A stretch of 52,964 nucleotides of DNA from Legionella sp. GTDB lineage: Bacteria; Pseudomonadota; Gammaproteobacteria; Legionellales; Legionellaceae. The stretch is from NCBI GenBank assembly GCA_027437055.1, contig DAIAOV010000008.1, positions 1 through 52,964 on the forward strand, read 5' to 3'. The translations under genes were made by a program, and so were the position numbers. Position 1 is the first letter of the stretch. Each line of letters begins with the position of its first letter. The notes beneath the pieces were generated by a model. That model did not search any database. It saw nothing but the letters and a program-made list of their open reading frames with translations, and was not told the origin of the DNA. This document shows, one piece after another, positions 47,552 through 52,964 of the stretch.

Positions 47552-48454
47552 GTGGAGCTTAAGTACACACTAAACCCAATATATAATGTATACTATGTTG
47601 AACACGAGCCAGCATCCAAGGATGAAATGAAAGGTCTTTTGCTAATATTTTTAAAGAATTTTCAATCTAGTACACCAGAGAAGAAAATTCAAGAAGTGCA
47701 ATCTTTAGTTGATTCGGACCGAATTGATGCTATTGTACAATTGGCTGAATTAGATTCAGAGTTTGCTAATATATGCGCTTTACCTAGATTTAATGAAAAA
47801 TGGATATCTCTCTGGAGCACTTACGGTGCGATCATTACGAAGGATGTAAAAAAAGCCCTTTATGATCAGCCTACAGCACCTAATAAATTTGAATTATTTC
47901 TCGGTATTTATTATTACCATCAAGCTCTAGAGACAACGAGTAAATTTAAAAAAGATTATTCTTCCAGTGAAATTAGCTACTTGCAAAAAGCTATCAGATA
48001 TAACTCCATTCACGCATGCCAGAGGTATAATATATGCCTATATAGTCATGTTAATGATAATAACTATGAGTATAGCAATGAATTGTTTTGCAAAGTAATT
48101 AAGCAAATTAAACCACTGTTACCTATTTATGGCTGTTATGCTTATATCATGTTAGCAGAGGCCTATGTTCGTTATGGAATGTTCCTGAGAAATTGTAAGA
48201 GAAATGATAATGCAGATAAGTCTTTCTCAGCCGCGTCGCAGGCTTGCGAACAAGCGCAAAAAGCATTTAAAGCCAATAGTGTGTCAATTTATAATGCAAG
48301 CATTGGTGGATCGCTAGCAGAGAGTAATTCACTAGGATTAAGTGATATTGAAGATATATTAGCATTAATACATGCTTTAAAAGTTGGTAATGTAGGGGAA
48401 GACTTCCTTGATATGTTTAATAAAAATTCATCTTCCCCCCTAATTAGCCATTAG
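47552..48454 (+). CDS. DUF5630-like Legionella protein
   Basis: A 300-residue soluble, helix-rich protein. The stretch LAELDSEFANICALPRFNEKWISLWSTYG and the later ASQACEQAQKAF give the impression of the Legionella-restricted DUF5630 group, which has helical repeats and no known activity. The start is uncertain: GTG 47552 lacks a clear ribosome site, and ATG 47627 behind AAGGA is an alternative. Its end overlaps the converging YopJ-like gene by 11 bases. Effector status is possible but not shown. Confidence 0.55.
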   Translation: MELKYTLNPIYNVYYVEHEPASKDEMKGLLLIFLKNFQSSTPEKKIQEVQSLVDSDRIDAIVQLAELDSEFANICALPRFNEKWISLWSTYGAIITKDVKKALYDQPTAPNKFELFLGIYYYHQALETTSKFKKDYSSSEISYLQKAIRYNSIHACQRYNICLYSHVNDNNYEYSNELFCKVIKQIKPLLPIYGCYAYIMLAEAYVRYGMFLRNCKRNDNADKSFSAASQACEQAQKAFKANSVSIYNASIGGSLAESNSLGLSDIEDILALIHALKVGNVGEDFLDMFNKNSSSPLISH

Positions 48455-50087
48455 GGATTACCACCTCTTGCGTAAGAGAAACAATATTCTCGTCAGTTTC
48501 CTTTACCGTAGTAAATACTGATTTACTCATTGATTTTGCTAATACGCCGATATTAATCACTGGTTTTTGAGTAGGAATGGCTTCTTCGGCATCTGCTACG
48601 TCTGTTATTGTTGGAACAGAGAAAATAAATGAGTCTTCATCCGAATTTAAATCGAGCCCCAACAAGAATTCTTTATCAAGGTATTTTAGTCGTTCAGCAT
48701 CAGACTCCAAAGCTGCAAATACACTTGAGGCAATTTTGTGTACAAGAATTTTATCTATATGGTCAATATTCAATAACCCTTTTTTAAAGAGCTCTGATAA
48801 TATTGGATTTTTAAAAAATGCAGTGCAGTTTGTTGACATTAATAATGCACCAATCTTTTGAGAATTTACATCCGGATGTGCTTCAAGGCAAGATGCAACA
48901 ATTTTTATTCCTGGAAGATTTAATTTTACGACATTACAGACAGCCTTCTTAACGGCGATTTCTTTGGGTCTTAAAACCATTGCCTCAAATAAATCGCGAG
49001 AATTTAACAATCCGTTCTGCATCAACTCTAAAATGGCTTCATCCGCGAAAATATCTTTGAAATTTTTATTTTTCAAGCACATTTCCATAGGAACTGCAAA
49101 TGAAAACACAAGTTCAAATAATGGATGGGCTTGAAGTATACCATGTTCAGTTACTGGGAACTTTTCGCTGATTTCTAATGCCTTTCTTAAAATGCGATGA
49201 ACTTCTGGATATCGCTCCTGATAGCATAAATCAATGAGAGCCCTTTCATCAAAGTCATTCGTATTTTCCAAAGTCAGTACCACATCCTCTGCCATATGTG
49301 CGGCAAGTGTTTTAACTGATTTATTTCTAACTTTATTCTGCAGTTTGAAATCAGGATACAAGTTATCAGGCAAAAATGTAGCAAATTGTGAGTCTTCCAA
49401 AACAGGAACAGCACTGTCATCTGGAAGATTTGATTTACTTTTTAAATGAGCAATATATTTAAATAGCATACCAACACTCTGTGATGAATAGACGTAATTT
49501 GGCGGTAGTTCATGCCAAGGAAACAAAGTATGTGTTTTATGAGCTGTATCGCCCACAAGAGTATCCAGTAAATCAAGGATTGCCTCGTCATTAGCAGTAA
49601 GTAATAAATTGTTTATACTGAATACAGGACAATGAACGTAATCCGCTTGGAAAACATCGCCTCCTGGAACTGCAAAATGAACACCCAACTCATCAGCAAT
49701 TTTACTGAATTCAGAATAATAACCACCATACCCTCTATATTGATCCACAACAAATGCTAATGGTTTTTCCCCTGGTTCAAAATAGAGATCAACAGAGCAG
49801 TAATGAATAGCATCTGGATCTCGTTGATGTGCTTTACTACGTGAGCCCACTTCAATCAAAAACTGGTGATGTCCTCTAGTATTTTTCAGTGTTTCAATAT
49901 CTAAAGTATTCTTAAGAAATGACTGTAACTCAGATTTGTGTACAATATGAATATTGTGTCATTTGTTTTGCTTTTTGTATAATGCCACCATACAGCGAAT
50001 GGCTTCCTCGCTTGCAATGACGTCAGAACTATAATTTGCTAGCTCACTCAAATCATCACAAATTAAATCAGATAAAGATCGCCTCAT
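48444..50087 (-). pseudogene. YopJ-like acetyltransferase, interrupted by in-frame TGA
   Basis: From ATG 50087 the frame reads 42 codons (MRRSLSDLICDDLSELANYS...), hits TGA at 49961-49959, then continues in the same frame without a further stop for about 505 codons. Counting through the stop, residues 95-159 resemble the YopJ/C55 catalytic core: H95 in AIHYCSVDLYF, D115 in LAFVVDQYRG at the acidic position, and C153 in YVHCPVFSIN. YopJ-family proteins acetylate Ser/Thr of host kinases. Residues 230-548 are helical and unrecognised. The remaining protein could start only at a TTG near 49859, just before the catalytic core. Either recently broken or read through. Confidence 0.55.
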
Positions 50088-50246
50088 GTTTTAACCAAAT
50101 GTAATTAACTTAATATTAGTAGTACCATAAAATTATTAAGCAAATATTAAAAGCGATCCTAAAGGAAAATATTAGAACTAATCAAGAACAAAATGATCAA
50201 ATAAAATACAAATATCAACGAACTTTCACTTTACAACATGATGTAA

Positions 50247-50549
50247 TTTAACTACACCGAGCAACAAATTTTTAGCCGCAATGGAATATTAAATGCTCAA
50301 AAACTAAGGAAAGATTTTAGCCGCTTTTTTTTCTATGTCCCGGAAACAAACTCATTGGGAATGAGCTTTGGATTTATTAAACTCAATATATTTAGTCGCT
50401 CAGAAGGAAGAGAGCAAATAAGTGAGATCGTTAAAAATAATGTCTATCTTAGTAATTTCCCACGAGCCCCTCTACCCTCTCACGTAGTGGAAGAACAACA
50501 TTCAGCCTTAGTCTCCTCTTGCGTTGATTTAAAGGAACTGATCGAATAA
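50247..50549 (+). pseudogene. Unrecognised coding remnant
   Basis: A stop-free frame of about 100 codons without ATG at its beginning: NYTEQQIFSRNGILNAQK, then LRKDFSRFFFYVPETN, and SSCVDLKELIE at the end. Codon-like composition suggests a decayed gene. It follows the YopJ-like gene, which is divergent. Family unknown. Confidence 0.3.
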
Positions 50550-50661
50550 TTCACTGACCGGCGAATAAATGTTATATTTCAGCAGGAAAATCAGACGAGT
50601 GATGAGCTTTTTTAAGCTACTCACTAAATTAACAAAAATAGAAACGAATGGTTAGGTACAA

Positions 50662-51444
50662 ATGTCTAAAAAAAGTATTAGTGTAATTGGAATAATGATT
50701 GAGCCAGACTATAAAGATTATAGACTTTATCACATGGATGAAAGCTGGGAAGAAAATAATATAAACGGTACTTATGGTAGCTATTCAACCGCTAGCGATA
50801 GCTCGACTAATGGTTTGAAAACTATACTTAGGTATTTATCCATCGCCCCACAAGCTGAGACTCAATTCGTTGTTGCATACGATGTATCTTGTCCTAACAA
50901 AGAAGAGCATATCAAGAAACTCATTGCGGCAATAGATCTAGTCAATAAAAACGGCTTATTACCCATTTTGGTTTCAATTGGACACGAACAAGCACAGCTT
51001 AATGAAGAGATCACCGGCCGAGTCTCCAATATCAAAGAAGTTGCCAACACCGAGAATCATAACAATTTGTTAAAAAATATTGTAACTACAGAGCTAAATA
51101 ATATTAAAAAGAAACTATTAGCAGCGGAGAAACTAGCTGAAGCTAATAAAAAAATCGAAGCACAACAGTCTCAAACAGAAGCAACTCATTCATCCTCAGC
51201 TGCAAATATTAGCATGATGGTTTTAGGTGGCTTTATTGCTGCTGCTGGAATCACCGCAGTCGCCATTGCATTTACATTGCTCAATGCTGCAACTTTGGGT
51301 ATCACAGGATTAGTGGTGGCTGGAGTAGGAACCGTAGCAGCCCTTTCCGGATTTGGATTGTTTGCTACTGGTGCTTATAAAAACAGAGAAACAACCGCTC
51401 CTGATGAATCATTAGAGTATTCAGGCAATCTTGTTTCTCATTAA
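50662..51444 (+). CDS. Unrecognised protein with C-terminal hydrophobic hairpin
   Basis: A 260-residue protein with a soluble N-terminal half (KSISVIGIMIEPDYKDYRLY, then Ser/Thr-rich), a charged helix (LNNIKKKLLAAEKLAEANKK) likely to be coiled coil, and near residues 183-235 two Gly/Ala-rich hydrophobic segments (MMVLGGFIAAAGITAVAIAF and GLVVAGVGTVAALSGFGLFA) separated by a short turn. This hairpin layout without signal peptide is common among Legionella effectors that insert into host membranes. Function unknown. A hairpin at 50598-50622 lies before it. Confidence 0.65.
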   Translation: MSKKSISVIGIMIEPDYKDYRLYHMDESWEENNINGTYGSYSTASDSSTNGLKTILRYLSIAPQAETQFVVAYDVSCPNKEEHIKKLIAAIDLVNKNGLLPILVSIGHEQAQLNEEITGRVSNIKEVANTENHNNLLKNIVTTELNNIKKKLLAAEKLAEANKKIEAQQSQTEATHSSSAANISMMVLGGFIAAAGITAVAIAFTLLNAATLGITGLVVAGVGTVAALSGFGLFATGAYKNRETTAPDESLEYSGNLVSH

Positions 51445-51531
51445 TTAAAAAACTTAGTCTCTCTTAGATTAGCTTTGATCATTTTCAGACGAATTACCGG
51501 CACTAGCCAGTATCCATTTGATTTTACAGGT

Positions 51532-51627
51532 GTAGGTCGGGCCCTTTGGCCCGACAACAATAAGCACATTCTGAAGAGCAATTATGTCCAAAAGATCGTA
51601 TTTGTCGGGCCAAGGGTCTGACCTGCC
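51532..51627. repeat. Two inverted copies of the GTAGGTCGGGCC hairpin repeat
   Basis: GTCGGGCC-CTTT-GGCCCGAC (51536-51555) is a perfect 8-bp stem; a second copy in opposite orientation occupies 51604-51627. Related hairpins occur at 7595-7616 and 17784-17811. Confidence 0.7.
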
Positions 51628-51692
51628 CCAAAGACAAACTATTTAACCGTTTGATTTTAAATTTTTTTTTTATATCGACCCCGTAATTGGGG

Positions 51693-51986
51693 TTAGGCGA
51701 CTTCAGTTGATGCAATTGCGTGAACGGTTACGATGCCTGTTTTAGTGCAAGGCGTAAGCGTTTCCTCGATTTCATTAATATCTGAATTGACACTCCAATC
51801 ATACATTTTGGGACCAGAAACCCTAGGATTATTCTGCGGCCATCCACTTTGATTTAGCTCTCGCACAATTCTTTCGCGCGTTTTCTTATCTCTTGAATTT
51901 AAAAACCAAGAATAAAATTGTCGCCCCCTATTCTGCGTTTCATTTTGATTAGGAGGGACTTGAGCTTTAATCCTTTGCTCATCCCT
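51693..51986 (-). pseudogene. Unrecognised coding remnant carrying part of a repeat
   Basis: The minus strand is open for about 97 codons, ending at TAA 51695-51693, with no start codon. The translation RGRQFYSWFLNSRDKKTRER followed by IVRELNQSGWPQNNPR and GPKMYDWSVNSDINEIEETL looks like real protein. The final residues TVHAIASTEVA are encoded by a half copy of the palindromic repeat at 51704-51732, so the repeat has probably cut off the original C-terminus. Family unknown. Confidence 0.35.
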
Positions 51987-52064
51987 CTATTACGAGGTGC
52001 TTGAAAGGATAAGCATGTAGGGAATATCGTCAATAAATTATCTAATCACCTTGTTTTCATGGTA

Positions 52065-52793
52065 CTATTTTCTTTGCTTCTCAATTAAATGTGTTGCCTG
52101 TTCCAAGTTTTGAGCCTGAATATTAAAGTTTTTAAATGCTTCCGATTCAATTAATGCAATCTCATAATTTTTAATGCAGCAAACGCTGATTAGTGCCTTC
52201 CTAAATGCAAAGTCAAAAACATGACCTCCTTTCATATGAGCCTGATCCAAAAAATGCATATGATGTCCTGGAATATTCATTGTTGCCATATAAGAAGGAA
52301 AGAAAAAACCACAGATCATTCCAGTTACCTTTGGATAAGAAAAATTGATCTGCAGTTCAGGCATCGTTTCTATAAGAGGTCTAAAAGGTTTGGGTTGGCA
52401 AGACTCAGTCCGACACTCCATTTTATCCATTAAGCATTCAAAACGATAAGCATAAATGTAATTGAGCGATGGCACTCTTTTGTCAAATTCAGCCGAAAAA
52501 TGTTCGAAACTTTTAATGTTCTCTAAGGTAAATTGGTGCGTTTCCTCAAAGTCGACTACCCAAGCAAAGGGTGATTTTTGTTGTGGATCTATAGGCCGTG
52601 CAATACCATCTTCGATGATCCGATAAAATTGACCGTTTGATCCAATTAATTCTCCATGGACAGCATCAAATGTGCCTATACCCATATTTCCTTTTTCCAT
52701 GATTTGTGCAAGGCAGTGATCCCCTTCATATACTTTATCAAGAAAACCACAAAGCACTCCTACCTGAAACAAGGTTTTATTCGAGCAACTCAT
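52065..52793 (-). CDS. alsD: Alpha-acetolactate decarboxylase
   Basis: Converts alpha-acetolactate to acetoin. Recognised from GNMGIGTFDAVHGELIGSNG, the substrate loop, and the zinc site: PGHHMHFL and KGGHVFDF supply the histidines, with IPG before them. At 242 residues it is of normal length. The ribosome site GGAGGTGA five bases before the ATG is near-perfect. No acetolactate synthase (alsS) is adjacent in the window. It may take part in acid control or overflow of pyruvate. Confidence 0.9.
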   Translation of the reverse strand: MSCSNKTLFQVGVLCGFLDKVYEGDHCLAQIMEKGNMGIGTFDAVHGELIGSNGQFYRIIEDGIARPIDPQQKSPFAWVVDFEETHQFTLENIKSFEHFSAEFDKRVPSLNYIYAYRFECLMDKMECRTESCQPKPFRPLIETMPELQINFSYPKVTGMICGFFFPSYMATMNIPGHHMHFLDQAHMKGGHVFDFAFRKALISVCCIKNYEIALIESEAFKNFNIQAQNLEQATHLIEKQRK

Positions 52794-52842
52794 GAAATCA
52801 CCTCCGTTTGAAACTATTCTAGATTGTTGGAATTCAGTGCAA

Positions 52843-52863
52843 CCTCATGTCATTAGCATGAGG
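52843..52863. repeat. Small hairpin upstream of alsD
   Basis: CCTCATG-TCATTAG-CATGAGG forms a 7-bp stem about 50 bases upstream of the alsD start. The following 100 bases to the window edge have no gene I can support and look like an intergenic repeat. Confidence 0.4.
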
Positions 52864-52964
52864 AAGAACATATTAGACCTCTTTCGAAACGCTACTGTAT
52901 CGGCGAATTGCTTCGTCGGTACGGTGCTCGAATCCTCATGTACTTGCGTGTACACTCCGGTTCT

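Noticed and set aside
51524..51715. 63-codon minus-strand frame
   Set aside because: It lies across two GTCGGGCC hairpin repeats; the translation shows no protein-like pattern.

Overview
The window looks like a low-GC gammaproteobacterial chromosome, most probably a Legionella species other than a standard L. pneumophila strain. The evidence is the gene content: Pht-like MFS transporters next to thymidine kinase and phosphopentomutase, several proteins that look like host-directed Dot/Icm effectors (glycosyltransferase, WipA/WipB-like phosphatase, Ykt6-like SNARE mimic, calpain-like and YopJ-like proteins), and a PmrA-box-like site. Assignment to Legionella is inference from families; no database search was possible.

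Layout. 1-3750 is accessory: a large TcdA/TcdB-type glycosyltransferase runs off the left edge, followed by IS/MITE debris and a DUF1778/GNAT toxin-antitoxin pair whose toxin is frameshifted. 4237-5910 is a WipA/WipB-like phosphatase behind a PmrA-like box. 6067-9543 holds an Fcy1-type cytosine deaminase, the kinase srkA, a DsbB-like protein with a tiny membrane partner, and dam. 9597-25963 is mostly housekeeping and mostly on the minus strand: two tandem MFS genes, malic enzyme, rpmE, two exonuclease III paralogues with wrbA, yihY (plus strand), hslVU, then deoB, two MFS genes and tdk (a thymidine/nucleoside salvage block) and an ArnT-like glycosyltransferase.

26465-29558 has a Legionella-type hypothetical, a secreted polysaccharide deacetylase and a small protein that aligns end to end with the eukaryotic SNARE Ykt6, including a CaaX box. 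29652-38570 is a natural-competence/type IV pilus block: fimT, pilV, pilW, pilX, pilY1, pilE, then comEC. Ada follows.

39881-52793 is accessory again: an IcmL-like exported protein, an 829-residue protein with a calpain (C2) catalytic core, an orphan S53 propeptide, a secreted propeller-like repeat protein, a LysE exporter, an APH-like kinase, a DUF5630-like protein, a YopJ-like protein split by an in-frame TGA, remnants, a protein with a hydrophobic hairpin, and acetolactate decarboxylase. Several palindromic repeat families sit between genes. No rRNA, tRNA or CRISPR array was seen.
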